Positions 1-9,057 of a DNA stretch of 64,000 nt are shown in pieces. Origin of the DNA: Bacteroidia bacterium. Lineage in GTDB: Bacteria > Bacteroidota > Bacteroidia > SXHM01. The stretch lies in the NCBI GenBank assembly GCA_022072225.1, contig JAJVIC010000003.1:1-64000 (forward strand). The letters run 5' to 3'. Position numbers and translations under genes: made by a program. Positions within the stretch are counted from its first letter, which is position 1. The number at the start of each line of letters is the position of its first letter. The notes beneath the pieces were generated by a model that did no database searches, was not told the origin of the DNA, and saw only the letters and a program-made list of their open reading frames with translations.

Positions 1-34
1 TTGATAATCTTTAGTTATCCTTTATTAAGGAAAA

Positions 35-976
35 CTAAACTGTCGTAAGAACGCGATTCCGTGGATGTTTTTCAGAGAGAATTTCACGTTGTTTTGTGGC
101 GCTAACATGAGTATATATTTGAGTTGTCACAATAGAACTATGCCCTAAGAATTTTTGAATGTACTTTATGTCAACATTTTCTTCTAGGAGCATAGTGGCT
201 ATGGTGTGACGATATACATGGGGTGTAATATGTTTCGATATTTTAGAAAGCGTTGCATACCTTTTAACTATGGCTCTGGCTGACTGATCAGAGAGCTTAT
301 TATGCAATCTGTTAATAAAAAAATACCCAGTCCGTTTTATTTGTTTGTGAAATGCTGAATGATACTCTTGCAAGGCATTTATAAGTCCTTCATTGCATAA
401 TTGGATTACACGCTCTTTATTTCCTTTGCCTAATACTTTTATCTGACCTTCCACTAAATTAATATCGGCACCAGGAAGATTAACTAACTCTGAGACACGT
501 ATCCCAGTTGCAAATAAAAGTTCCATTATTGCAATATCTCTAACTATAGTTTTATATGAAATAGATGTTTTGTTATCTTCCCTATCCTTTAATTGATAAG
601 CTTTCTGAAAAATTGAACTTACTTCAGTAAAGCTCATGACTGTTGGGAGTTTGAATTGCTCCTTTAGCTGTAATCGAATTTTTCTGAATGGATTGATAAA
701 ATCATCATGTTCCTGTTCATAATGATTGAACATGGCTTTTACACATGCTATCTTTCTCTTTATTGATTTGGTTTTGTATTTTTTATGAAGATCTTGTAAT
801 AATTCTAAAATCAGGTACCTATCTATCTCTCTTAATTTTTTTATATTCTTAGAGAGAATAAATACTTGAAATTGAGCCAAGTCTATTTTGTACGCTTTAA
901 TAGTTTTTTCATTTAATCTTTTTTCATACTTGCAGTGAAGTAAAAAATGTTTAATAGTTTTTTTAAGATATTCCAT
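35..976 (-). CDS. Tyrosine recombinase/integrase (XerC/D-like)
   Basis: Site-specific DNA recombinase of the phage-integrase family, 313 aa. The N-terminal SAM-like core-binding domain is at about residues 5-90 and the catalytic domain follows. The catalytic set can be read: R160 in TGIRVSEL, a lysine near 184-187 in GKGNKER, H253 and R256 in HVYRH, H279 in GHSS and the nucleophile Y288 in IYTH. Family members cut and rejoin DNA through a 3'-phosphotyrosine. Its lysine-rich, divergent N-terminus and its place beside a serine-recombinase element suggest a mobile-element integrase rather than the housekeeping XerC or XerD, but this is inference. It is divergent from the nuclease gene at 1050. 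The start gives a normal family length. Confidence 0.93.
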   Translation of the reverse strand: MEYLKKTIKHFLLHCKYEKRLNEKTIKAYKIDLAQFQVFILSKNIKKLREIDRYLILELLQDLHKKYKTKSIKRKIACVKAMFNHYEQEHDDFINPFRKIRLQLKEQFKLPTVMSFTEVSSIFQKAYQLKDREDNKTSISYKTIVRDIAIMELLFATGIRVSELVNLPGADINLVEGQIKVLGKGNKERVIQLCNEGLINALQEYHSAFHKQIKRTGYFFINRLHNKLSDQSARAIVKRYATLSKISKHITPHVYRHTIATMLLEENVDIKYIQKFLGHSSIVTTQIYTHVSATKQREILSEKHPRNRVLTTV

Positions 977-1049
977 ATAAAGTTTTTAGGTTAGTGATAC
1001 GAATGTATTTAGTTTCTTTACTTTTATTCTGAAATTCAAAACACGACAT

Positions 1050-2072
1050 ATGAAAAGGATAATCCTCAATACTCTTTTTTTTATTTTACCTCTCTCTTCA
1101 TTCGCTTGGGGAGAAGAGGGCCACCGCATGATTGCCCTTATTGCTTACGACCTCCTCACTCCTGAAACAAAACAGAAGGTTTTGCAGGACCTGAAACATC
1201 ATGAGTTTTATCAAACACATTTCGTAAATCTCATGACAACGAGCATTAGTTCTACCGATCAAGAAAAGAAAAACAAATGGCTATTTTCTCACATAGCCCA
1301 ATGGCCGGATTACATTAAGCATGCTCCCGGATTTCCAAATAACAGAAAGTTCAAAGATTGGCATTACATCAATGAACCCCTGTATCTCACTCCTGCGGAT
1401 GAAACGTACTTCAATAACAGACCTCCAACAAACCTTACACGATACAGTGAAGGAATGATCGTAAAAGACAAATGGAATGTGTCCCAGGCATATGAATACA
1501 ATCTTCATATCTTAGAAACAGACACTACAAAGAAACACAGAGCGGAAGCATTGTGTTGGTTGTTTCACTTGCTTGGAGATATTCATCAGCCGCTACATAG
1601 CGCAGCACTCTTTTCAAATCCTCTCTTTAAAACAGGCGATGCCGGAGGTAATCTCATCAAGGTTGAGCGTGTGCCAAAGGAAAACATGCACAGCTATTGG
1701 GATAATGTAGTAGAACCGCGACATGAAAGCGGGACAAATCGTTTTGATGAAATCCTTGTAGCATATGGCGTGTACCTTTCCGGAAGCTATGAAGAAGCAG
1801 GAAAAGAGGCGGCAACACACCTGGCATTTGAAACATGGATTGGTGAAAGCAGAAATCTTGCGCTCTCCTCAATTTATATCCAACCTGTACGAACAGCACT
1901 TATTGCCGCACATGAACAACCACCACCAATCTTTGATGCTCCCCTTACAGTATCAATTGGAATTGCAGAAGCGGATGCATTTAAGGCTCATGCAGAAGAG
2001 GTTGCACATATTCGAATTGCAGAAGCAGGATTTCGCTTGGCGAAACTTCTTGAAATGCTTTACGCAAATTAA
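1050..2072 (+). CDS. Secreted S1/P1-type zinc nuclease
   Basis: Zinc-dependent phospholipase C/P1 nuclease fold enzyme, 340 aa, that cleaves single-stranded nucleic acid and 3'-nucleotides. A signal peptide (residues 1-19) ends just before W20; in this family the exposed N-terminal tryptophan of the mature protein binds zinc, so the cut site and function agree. Further ligand motifs are GHR (H25), HIAQWPD, WHYINEP, FHLLGDIHQPLH with a following GDAGGN, and SYWDNV. The enzyme would act in the periplasm or outside the cell. It lies between a tyrosine recombinase and unknown genes, within what looks like the left part of the element inserted in comM, so it may be cargo. Confidence 0.93.
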   Translation: MKRIILNTLFFILPLSSFAWGEEGHRMIALIAYDLLTPETKQKVLQDLKHHEFYQTHFVNLMTTSISSTDQEKKNKWLFSHIAQWPDYIKHAPGFPNNRKFKDWHYINEPLYLTPADETYFNNRPPTNLTRYSEGMIVKDKWNVSQAYEYNLHILETDTTKKHRAEALCWLFHLLGDIHQPLHSAALFSNPLFKTGDAGGNLIKVERVPKENMHSYWDNVVEPRHESGTNRFDEILVAYGVYLSGSYEEAGKEAATHLAFETWIGESRNLALSSIYIQPVRTALIAAHEQPPPIFDAPLTVSIGIAEADAFKAHAEEVAHIRIAEAGFRLAKLLEMLYAN

Positions 2073-2101
2073 GCTACTCTTTAAAGTTTGAACTTTACAC
2101 G

Positions 2102-2329
2102 TTAGCGTATAGAAAATACAAACATCATGTCTGTACTAAACCCACAGATATTTACAATGCGATTTTCTTCGACCGGGTATTCAACTTCAACTACAAAATC
2201 ATAGAGCAAATAGAACTTATATACTGCCTCGCCATAAGTCACACGCTCATCAAAATACCTTCCTTTTGCCCACAGCATATCGCCTTTATCGTGTAAGGAA
2301 AGTGTATTAAACTCTGCACTGGTTATCAT
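2102..2329 (-). CDS. Small conserved-type hypothetical protein (75 aa)
   Basis: A 75-aa acidic, aromatic-rich protein with no signal peptide or membrane segment. The pattern EFNxLSLxxKGDxLWxxGxxxDERxxYxxxxYKFYLLYDFxVEVxY looks like small Bacteroidota proteins I have seen without an assigned function; this is memory, not a search. It converges with the nuclease gene 30 bp away and follows the 268-aa gene on the same strand with a 24-bp gap, so the two may be co-transcribed. Confidence 0.6.
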   Translation of the reverse strand: MITSAEFNTLSLHDKGDMLWAKGRYFDERVTYGEAVYKFYLLYDFVVEVEYPVEENRIVNICGFSTDMMFVFSIR

Positions 2330-2353
2330 GTGAATTTAGAGATACTCGAAGTA

Positions 2354-3160
2354 TTAATTTACAATCGATATAGACTTATCAATTGGTTTTCTGAGAATTA
2401 AAGGAACATACCCAGGCAAGTGAAGGTCTGCTCTCGTCTTTATAGATGGCTTAGCTAGAATTTTCACAGCTGCAGCAGTACACTTAACTATAAGGTCGGC
2501 CAATGATTTTCCAATCATTGCATTTAACATATCCTTTGGAGTGAAATCGCGCTTAGAAGTATACCACTTACCATAGAGATGAATTAGATCAACCACATCT
2601 TCACCAATTACACCAAAAGCTGCATCTCCATGTTCTGTTAGGTTGGACAAATCAGTAACATTTTTCTCAATGAATTCCTGTGCTATTCCACTTTCAAGAA
2701 AAGCATTGGCAGCGTTCATGAACTCATAGCTATCCTCAGGCTTTATCTCTAACTTTTTCCCTTTCACTGAGCATGCACTTGCAAAGCAACTTATCATCTT
2801 ATCTTGAAATGTTGAGGTCAATGCTTCCTCGTCAAGTCCTTTAAGCGATACAAAATAAGTGCCCGGATTTTCTTCTTTCAATTTGGAAATATCGACTTCT
2901 TTTAATCTCGCTCTATAGATTGCTCTGGTCCATAAAAGAAGTAATTCTTCTAAATCCTCTTTTCTTACTTGAGCAATAACAATTTTAGGTTTGGGATATT
3001 GCCCGTTTTCTTTCGTAACGTGAAAATCTACGAAGTCACCATTATCACCAAAAGCAAAGGTGTAATGAATACCCTTCGGCAAACCATGATTGCCAAACGT
3101 CATGAGGTATTCGGTCATTCTGCCCCAAAACATGTTTTCAAGGTGGATGTGATTTATCAT
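2354..3160 (-). CDS. Hypothetical protein (268 aa)
   Basis: I do not recognise this 268-aa protein. It is soluble, with no signal peptide. The N-terminal half mixes short beta stretches with a motif HVTKENGQYPKPKIVIAQV, and the C-terminal half is helical with GKSLADLIVKCTAAAVKIL. Codon usage resembles the neighbouring element genes. It is followed by the 75-aa gene and is divergent from the serine recombinase at 3331. The roughly 170-bp gap to that recombinase is AT-rich and must carry both promoters; no clear TAnnTTTG octamer was picked out. Confidence 0.6.
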   Translation of the reverse strand: MINHIHLENMFWGRMTEYLMTFGNHGLPKGIHYTFAFGDNGDFVDFHVTKENGQYPKPKIVIAQVRKEDLEELLLLWTRAIYRARLKEVDISKLKEENPGTYFVSLKGLDEEALTSTFQDKMISCFASACSVKGKKLEIKPEDSYEFMNAANAFLESGIAQEFIEKNVTDLSNLTEHGDAAFGVIGEDVVDLIHLYGKWYTSKRDFTPKDMLNAMIGKSLADLIVKCTAAAVKILAKPSIKTRADLHLPGYVPLILRKPIDKSISIVN

Positions 3161-3330
3161 TTTTAGGAATGTTTGAAAAGCTAAGATAATAAATAAGCGA
3201 TTATGAGTACACGAACCAGGTATAACAACATGAAAAAGTTTTCAACAACCCCTTGCTATGTCCCATTTCTTTATATATTTACTACATCAAAAAGGCAAAG
3301 CAAATAAATTAACAAATTAACATTGTTATA

Positions 3331-4863
3331 ATGAACAAAGATGTCGGACTTTGGATCAGAGTTTCCACAGAAGATCAGGCTCAAAGCGACAGCCCTGAAC
3401 ACCATGAGAAACGTGCCCGCATGTATGCGGAAATAAAGAACTGGAATGTCGTTGAAGTATATTACCTTCTCGGAGTAAGTGGCAAATCTGTTATGGATCA
3501 TCCGGAAACAAAAAGGATGTTGGCAGATATTCAGTCAAAGAAAATCACCGGCCTTGTCTTTTCCAAACTTGCCAGGCTTTCACGAAACCTAAAAGAACTT
3601 ACTGAATTTTCTCAAATCTTTGGGACCAATCAAGCTGATCTCATTTCCTTAGATGAAGCCATAGATACCTCTACACCTGCAGGTCGGATGTTTTACAATA
3701 TCATGGGTAGTCTCAGCCAATGGGAAAGAGAAGAAATAGCAAGCCGGGTAGCCAAGTCCATTCCTATTCGCGCCAAACTCGGCAAGTCTTTAGGAGGCGA
3801 AGCGCCTTTTGGGTATAAATGGGAACATAAGAAACTGGAACTGGATGAGCACGAAGCTCCTGTGCGGAAACTCCTTCATGAACTCTTTGCAGAACACAAA
3901 CGGAAACGTACAGTTGCCGAACTCCTGAATAAGAAAGGATACCGGACCAGGAACGGTAGCAAATTTTCAGATACAACAGTAGATAGATTGCTTCGTGACC
4001 CTGCCGCAAAAGGACTCAGACGGGTCAATTACACCAAAAGTTCAGGACTAAATAAAAAATGGGAGCTGAAACCGAAAGAAAATTGGGTATACCAAGAAGT
4101 ACCTCGGATTATCTCTGACGAACTTTGGGAGACCTGCAATGCAATCTTGGATGCCATGTCAAACAGTCGAACCAAAGTAAGGAGAAAGAGTGTCCACCTC
4201 TTTAGCAGTGTTCTTGAATGTGAGTGTGGGGGTAGTATGTATATGCGTTTAAAATCACCAAAGTATGTTTGTCAAAAATGCAAAAACAAAATCAGCCCTG
4301 AAGATTTAGAGGAAATCTATCACAGTGAACTAAAGAACCTTCTCTTCTCTGAAATAGAATTAGAAAAACACATTCAGGCAGAACAACTACAAATTGTAGA
4401 TAAAAAGAAACTCATTGAAACACTTTTGGCAGAAATTCAAAAGCTGCATACAAAAATCAAAGGGGTTTTCGATTTGTATCACGATGGGCAAATCCAAAAA
4501 AGTGCTTTTGGAAGTATCCATAATCCGTTGTATGAAGAACTAAAACAGAAAGAACAAACCCTAACAGAAACCCAAAGCTATATAGATGGACTTAACATAC
4601 AATCGCTTTCTAATGGGCAAGTGTTACACGATGCTAGAGATTTGTATAACCATTGGTCAAGCTTCAGCAATGAAGAAAAAAAGAGTATTATTGAAGCCAT
4701 AACGGAGAACATAATAGTCAGTGATCGGGATATAACCATTAACCTTTCATATATACCTACTCTAACAAGTGATGAAAGCTATACCAAAACCCCTTCCTCC
4801 TCAATACTCCTTCCTATATTGGTACAAATATGCAATGAACGAATGCCCCTGCGGGTATCATAA
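3331..4863 (+). CDS. Large serine recombinase (site-specific integrase)
   Basis: A 510-aa large serine recombinase. The N-terminal resolvase domain has the nucleophile S12 in RVSTEDQ and the conserved KLARLSRN and GRMFYNIMGSLSQWEREEI motifs. A Recombinase domain follows (about 165-270), then a zinc ribbon with CECGG and CQKCKN, and a C-terminal coiled coil (about 340-420). Such enzymes integrate and excise elements at short att sites. The last codons, ending CNERMPLRVS and the stop, are read from host comM sequence in another frame, so the gene ends on its own attachment site. This places the right end of an integrated element at about 4835-4850. Its other end lies beyond the left edge of the window. 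Confidence 0.95.
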   Translation: MNKDVGLWIRVSTEDQAQSDSPEHHEKRARMYAEIKNWNVVEVYYLLGVSGKSVMDHPETKRMLADIQSKKITGLVFSKLARLSRNLKELTEFSQIFGTNQADLISLDEAIDTSTPAGRMFYNIMGSLSQWEREEIASRVAKSIPIRAKLGKSLGGEAPFGYKWEHKKLELDEHEAPVRKLLHELFAEHKRKRTVAELLNKKGYRTRNGSKFSDTTVDRLLRDPAAKGLRRVNYTKSSGLNKKWELKPKENWVYQEVPRIISDELWETCNAILDAMSNSRTKVRRKSVHLFSSVLECECGGSMYMRLKSPKYVCQKCKNKISPEDLEEIYHSELKNLLFSEIELEKHIQAEQLQIVDKKKLIETLLAEIQKLHTKIKGVFDLYHDGQIQKSAFGSIHNPLYEELKQKEQTLTETQSYIDGLNIQSLSNGQVLHDARDLYNHWSSFSNEEKKSIIEAITENIIVSDRDITINLSYIPTLTSDESYTKTPSSSILLPILVQICNERMPLRVS

Positions 4864-5329
4864 CCATCCGGAAAAGGATTGTGTGTGTGCTCCGGGGGTG
4901 GTGCAAAAATATCTGAACCGCATTTCGGGACCGCTTTTAGACCGTATTGATATTCACGTAGAGGTTACACCCGTTGCATTCAGTGAACTGACGCAGGAAC
5001 AGGTTTCGGAAAAAAGTGAAAAGGTGCGCAACCGTGTTATAAAAGCGCGTGATGTGCAGGAAAAACGTTTCAGGGAAAATGAAAACATTCATTGCAACGC
5101 GCAAATGAGCAGCAAACTGCTGAAACAGATTTGCAAAATTGATGAACAGGGAAAAGAAATGCTGAAACGCGCTACCGACCGCCTCGGACTTTCGGCAAGG
5201 GCATTTGACAGAATTTTAAAAGTTGCGCGCACCATTGCTGACCTTGATGACAGCAAAGAGATAAGCTCTGCGCATCTGGCGGAGGCCATTCAATACAGGA
5301 GTTTGGACAGGGATAACTGGGCAGGGTGA
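4835..5329 (+). pseudogene. comM: 3' fragment of comM/yifB (Mg-chelatase-like ATPase) cut by element insertion
   Basis: The frame from M at 4835 encodes the C-terminal third of a ComM/YifB AAA+ protein: CPCGYHNHPEKDC, then APGVVQKYLNRISGPLLDRID, and a helical tail ending RSLDRDNWAG. In intact family members the first motif is normally preceded by AAMNP; here the codon before CPCG is GAA (E), and everything upstream belongs to the serine recombinase. The Walker A half of the protein is absent from the window. ComM is a branch-migration helicase helping integration of transformed DNA, so this gene is disrupted unless the element excises. The in-frame upstream codons from 4769 are recombinase sequence and probably not translated as ComM. 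Confidence 0.9.
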
Positions 5330-5365
5330 TTTATGTAACAGGTAATATTTAATAAGTAATATTTT

Positions 5366-5935
5366 ATGGCAAAAGAAAAAACACGCTGCCCGTGGCCGGG
5401 CGCTGATGAGTTGATGCAACACTACCACGACCACGAGTGGGGTACACCACAACATGACGACCGCAAATTGTTTGAAGCCGTTATTCTCGATGCTTTTCAG
5501 GCGGGGCTGAGTTGGAAAACGGTTTTACACAAACGCGAAAACTTCCGCAAGGCGTTTGACAATTTTGATGCAAAGAAAATTGCAAAGTATGATGAGAAAA
5601 AAATTGCCGCCCTGCTGAACGATGCAGGAATTATTCGCAACAAATTGAAAGTGCGGGCAGCTGTTATCAACGCCCAAAAATTCTTAGAAGTGCAAAAAGA
5701 GTTTGGCAGCTTTGACAAATACATCTGGCAATTTACCAACTACAAAACCATTACCAACAAAAACCGCTCGCTGAAAGATTTTGTTTCGCGCAGCCCCGAA
5801 TCAGATGCCATGAGCAAGGATATGCTTAAGCGCGGGTTCAAATTTGTGGGTACAACTATCTGTTATGCCTTTATGCAGGCGGTGGGTATGGTTAACGACC
5901 ATACGGTAGATTGTTTCCGCTACAAAAAACCCTGA
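5366..5935 (+). CDS. tag: DNA-3-methyladenine glycosylase I
   Basis: Base-excision repair enzyme removing 3-methyladenine from alkylated DNA, 189 aa, the usual Tag length. The structural zinc site of the family can be read: C8 in RCPW, H21 in YHDHEWG, and H179 and C183 in DHTVDCFR, with the last pair spaced four apart as in the E. coli enzyme. The substrate-pocket region EAVILDAFQAGLSWKTVL and KRGFKFVGTTICYAFMQA are present. It lies 36 bp after the broken comM and ends directly against the convergent gene at 5936. Nothing is unusual in the gene itself. Confidence 0.96.
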   Translation: MAKEKTRCPWPGADELMQHYHDHEWGTPQHDDRKLFEAVILDAFQAGLSWKTVLHKRENFRKAFDNFDAKKIAKYDEKKIAALLNDAGIIRNKLKVRAAVINAQKFLEVQKEFGSFDKYIWQFTNYKTITNKNRSLKDFVSRSPESDAMSKDMLKRGFKFVGTTICYAFMQAVGMVNDHTVDCFRYKKP

Positions 5936-6562
5936 TTATTTAAACAGCACCACCACTTCTATTTCGTGGCTGAAATTTCCGAAGCGCTCGTCATTAACAA
6001 TGGCCACCATTTTATAACGCCTTATTTCGGGAACGCCCGGAGTTTTTAGCGGCTGCGCATCTATAAACGGACTGTGGTAATCGGTTCCTAATTTTTTCCA
6101 ACCTTCAATTCCGGTTATCATGCGGTGTACTTCTACCCCGTCAATTCCTTTTTTAACATAGTCGAGGCGCACATGGTCGGCAATAACTTTTACTTTAAAA
6201 TTAGGTTTGTAATCTTTTGCATCGGGCTGATATTTTTTGCCGCCCATAATATTCAGGTGGGTGCCCACTGCCGAACCAAAATTGGTGTTGGCCTTCATCC
6301 GTTTTATGGATTTACGCAGCTTGGCCATGTTATCTTTCTTGGTTTTATCCTTGGCGGCTGTTACTGATTTCATGTGCGTTCTTGCCTGATCAACTTCCTG
6401 AATTTTGCCGGCAATCTCATCACACCATTGCTGCTGTTCAGCTATTTCAGCAGGGCTTAGCCCCAGAAAGGCTGCGTACTGCGGCAGTGTTTCGCGGTAG
6501 GCAGTGCACCAGGCTTGTAGTTGCGTGTCTTTCTTTGGGAAGTAATCGGTATTTCCGGCCAT
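5936..6562 (-). CDS. Hypothetical protein, paralogue of the protein at 61949
   Basis: A 208-aa protein without signal peptide. The N-terminal 50 residues are helical (LPQYAAFLGLSPAEIAEQQQW). A basic helix follows (LRKSIKRMKANTNFGSAVGTHLNI), then a beta-rich C-terminal half with YKPNFKVKVIADHVRLDYVKKG and a closing NFSHEIEVVV strand that resembles a fibronectin-III-type sandwich. The same three-part plan, with matching motifs, is found in the protein at 61949-62638, so this is a local paralogous family. Function is unknown. It ends one base after tag and has a very AT-rich upstream region. Confidence 0.75.
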   Translation of the reverse strand: MAGNTDYFPKKDTQLQAWCTAYRETLPQYAAFLGLSPAEIAEQQQWCDEIAGKIQEVDQARTHMKSVTAAKDKTKKDNMAKLRKSIKRMKANTNFGSAVGTHLNIMGGKKYQPDAKDYKPNFKVKVIADHVRLDYVKKGIDGVEVHRMITGIEGWKKLGTDYHSPFIDAQPLKTPGVPEIRRYKMVAIVNDERFGNFSHEIEVVVLFK

Positions 6563-6837
6563 GTGGTTTTTGGGTTTATGGTTGTAAAATTATAAATAAT
6601 TATTAAATCTATTTAAATTGGATTTAGTTTTTATCTTTTTGTATTCAAAATTTATTAATTATTATTTAAATATAAATAAACTGTTTTAAATAATTAACAA
6701 ATTATACTTAAATATATTTTAAATATACATAAATATAGTATTATTTTGCTCAACTATAAATTCAATATATCTAAATCCAATTTATACAGATTTAAATATT
6801 ATTTATTAATATTTGACATGAAACGCCCGGCTGCGAA
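6563..6837. other. AT-rich intergenic stretch
   Basis: About 275 bp of extremely AT-rich DNA made of short runs such as AATTATTA and TTTAAATA. It separates the gene starting at 6562 on the minus strand from the dxs terminator. It presumably holds the promoter of the 5936-6562 gene. I see no open frame with protein-like composition, no tRNA and no clear operator. Confidence 0.6.
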
Positions 6838-6859
6838 TAAAAAAGGGGCTGCAAGCCCC
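6838..6859 (-). terminator. Intrinsic terminator of dxs
   Basis: Read on the minus strand, the perfect stem GGGGCT / AGCCCC with a three-base loop (6845-6859) is followed by a run of T. It lies 36 bp past the dxs stop codon. Confidence 0.85.
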
Positions 6860-6895
6860 AATAAATCATGTGTAATACCGCAGAAACGAGGCCTA

Positions 6896-8821
6896 CTACC
6901 CCGCTATCGCCCTTTTCTTAATCCCCGTAAGCTGTTGGGCAGCTTCAATCACGTGCTCTTCAAAAAAGCCGCACTCTTTGTACAGCTCTACCTGCGTACC
7001 GTGTTCAATAAACCGGTCGGGAATGCCCAGGCGTTTTACCTGAGCAGTATAACCGTGGTCGGTCATAAACTCAACTACTGCGCTGCCCATACCTCCGGGC
7101 AGGCAGCCGTCTTCAACCGTAATTACTTTATTGAATTTGGTAAATACTTCGTGCAGCAGTTTTTCGTCCAGAGGTTTTGCAAAACGCATATCGTAATGCG
7201 CGGCAGAAATACCCTGACTTTCTAATTCCTGAATAGCGTTAGCAGCATGGTTTCCGATATGTCCTAAAGAAAGCACCGCCACATCTTCACCGTCTCTCAG
7301 TTTGCGGCCTTTGCCCACTTCAATGAGTTGAAACGGTTTTTTCCAGTCCACCATAACCCCGTTTCCGCGCGGGTAGCGGATAGAGAAAGGACCCATGTTT
7401 TCCTGTTGAGCAGTAAACATCAGGTTGCGCAGCTCCTCCTCATTCATGGGTGCCGAAACCACCATGTTGGGAATGCAGCGCATGTAAGCAATATCAAAAG
7501 CACCGTGGTGCGTTGGGCCATCGGCACCGGCCAATCCGCCACGGTCTAAACAGAAAATAACATTCAGTTTTTGCAACGCCACATCGTGTATCACCTGGTC
7601 GTAGGCGCGCTGCATAAAGGTTGAGTAAATATTGCAGAACGGAACCAAGCCCTGTGTAGCCATACCGGCCGAAAACGTTACGGCATGTTGCTCGGCAATG
7701 CCCACATCAAAAGCGCGGGTGGGCATGGCTTTCATCATAATATTAAGCGAGCATCCCGAAGGCATGGCAGGCGTAACGCCTACAATCTTTTCGTTCTTCT
7801 CGGCAAGCTCTACTATGGTGTGCCCAAACACATCCTGATATTTAGGAGGCTGCGGCTTTTCGGTTTTTACTTTAATGATTTCACCGGTGTCTTTGTTGAA
7901 CAAACCGGGCGAATGCCAAAGCGTTTGGTCTTCTTCAGCCAGTTTGTAGCCTTTACCTTTTACGGTAACGCAATGTAAAATCTTTGGTCCCGGAATGGCT
8001 TTTAAATCATTCATCACCTTTACCAAATGCTCTACATTATGCCCGTCAATGGGTCCGAAATAGCGGAACTGCATCGACTCAAACATGTTGCTCTGTTTCA
8101 GCAACGCAGCTTTTATTCCCCCTTCTACCTTTGAAACAATCTCGCGGGCAGTAGGTCCGAACATGCTTATTTTTCCAAGCAAATTCCAAACCTCATCCTT
8201 AGCTTTATTATAGGTGCGTGAGGTAGCAATGTCTGTGAGGTATTCTTTCAGTGCGCCTACATTAGGGTCAATGCTCATGCAATTATCATTAAGCACTACC
8301 AGAATATTGGAGTTTTCCACACCTGCATGGTTCAAGCCCTCAAACGCCATTCCTCCGGTCATGGCACCATCGCCAATTACGGCAATATGCTGACGGTCTT
8401 TCTCGTTCTTTAAACGCGAAGCCACCGCCATACCCAAAGCAGCCGAAATAGAAGTAGAAGAATGCCCCACGCCAAACGTATCATATTCACTTTCGCTGCG
8501 TTTCGGGAAACCGCTGATACCTTTGTAAACACGGTTGGTATGAAATTCGGCTCTGCGGCCGGTAATGAGTTTATGTCCGTATGCCTGATGGCCTACATCC
8601 CAAATCAACTGGTCGTAAGGCGTATTGTAAACGTAGTGCAGCGCGGCTGTAAGTTCTACCACTCCAAGGCTGGCACCAAAATGTCCGCCTTTCTTTGAAA
8701 CAATATCTACAATATATTGGCGAAGCTCATTACAGAATTGAGGCAATTCTTCCGGTTTGAGTTTTCTCAGGTCGGAAGGGTAAATTACCTTTTCAAGAAG
8801 CGGTCCGGCTTTTATCTCCAT
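6896..8821 (-). CDS. dxs: 1-deoxy-D-xylulose-5-phosphate synthase
   Basis: Thiamine-diphosphate enzyme joining pyruvate and glyceraldehyde 3-phosphate, the first step of the MEP isoprenoid pathway, cytoplasmic. The protein has 641 aa, the normal length. Visible motifs are GHQAYGHKLITGR and FGVGHSS, the ThDP/metal site GDGAMTGGMAFEGLNHAG with the following NDN, DGHN, and the C-terminal transketolase halves with DRGGLAGADGPTHHGAFD and VEDGCLPGGMGSAV. The gene is transcribed alone and closed by a strong hairpin. Isoprenoid precursors from this pathway would also feed the UbiA prenyltransferase encoded at 41997. Confidence 0.98.
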   Translation of the reverse strand: MEIKAGPLLEKVIYPSDLRKLKPEELPQFCNELRQYIVDIVSKKGGHFGASLGVVELTAALHYVYNTPYDQLIWDVGHQAYGHKLITGRRAEFHTNRVYKGISGFPKRSESEYDTFGVGHSSTSISAALGMAVASRLKNEKDRQHIAVIGDGAMTGGMAFEGLNHAGVENSNILVVLNDNCMSIDPNVGALKEYLTDIATSRTYNKAKDEVWNLLGKISMFGPTAREIVSKVEGGIKAALLKQSNMFESMQFRYFGPIDGHNVEHLVKVMNDLKAIPGPKILHCVTVKGKGYKLAEEDQTLWHSPGLFNKDTGEIIKVKTEKPQPPKYQDVFGHTIVELAEKNEKIVGVTPAMPSGCSLNIMMKAMPTRAFDVGIAEQHAVTFSAGMATQGLVPFCNIYSTFMQRAYDQVIHDVALQKLNVIFCLDRGGLAGADGPTHHGAFDIAYMRCIPNMVVSAPMNEEELRNLMFTAQQENMGPFSIRYPRGNGVMVDWKKPFQLIEVGKGRKLRDGEDVAVLSLGHIGNHAANAIQELESQGISAAHYDMRFAKPLDEKLLHEVFTKFNKVITVEDGCLPGGMGSAVVEFMTDHGYTAQVKRLGIPDRFIEHGTQVELYKECGFFEEHVIEAAQQLTGIKKRAIAG

Positions 8822-8881
8822 CGGGTGTTATGAGGCGCAAAGGTAGAAATATTAAGTTATCATTAAGCAGGGCTCAGGCGT

Positions 8882-9019
8882 TGCCACAGATTGCGAATAT
8901 TTTTATAGATACCAATAATTACTTTAAGCCACGAATTACTCTAATTTGCACTATTCAATTGGTGAAAATTCGTGAAATTCGTGGTAATAAAATAAAACCT
9001 CTCCGTATAATCTGTGGCA
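8882..9019. repeat. Nested inverted repeat (CACAGATT / CACGAATT family)
   Basis: The outer arms TGCCACAGATT (8882-8892) and AATCTGTGGCA (9009-9019) are perfect complements. An inner pair, CCACGAATT (8929-8937) and AATTCGTGG (8976-8984), is also perfect, with extra half copies (TTCGTGAAATTCGTGG). It fills the dxs to 9058 intergenic gap. A half copy (CACAGATTTTCACAGATTT) occurs at 24501-24519. I recall such word-like repeats between genes in many Bacteroidota, but have not counted copies. Confidence 0.8.
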
Positions 9020-9057
9020 CAACTAAAGAACATCCTTCATTTTTATAATTTTGCAAC

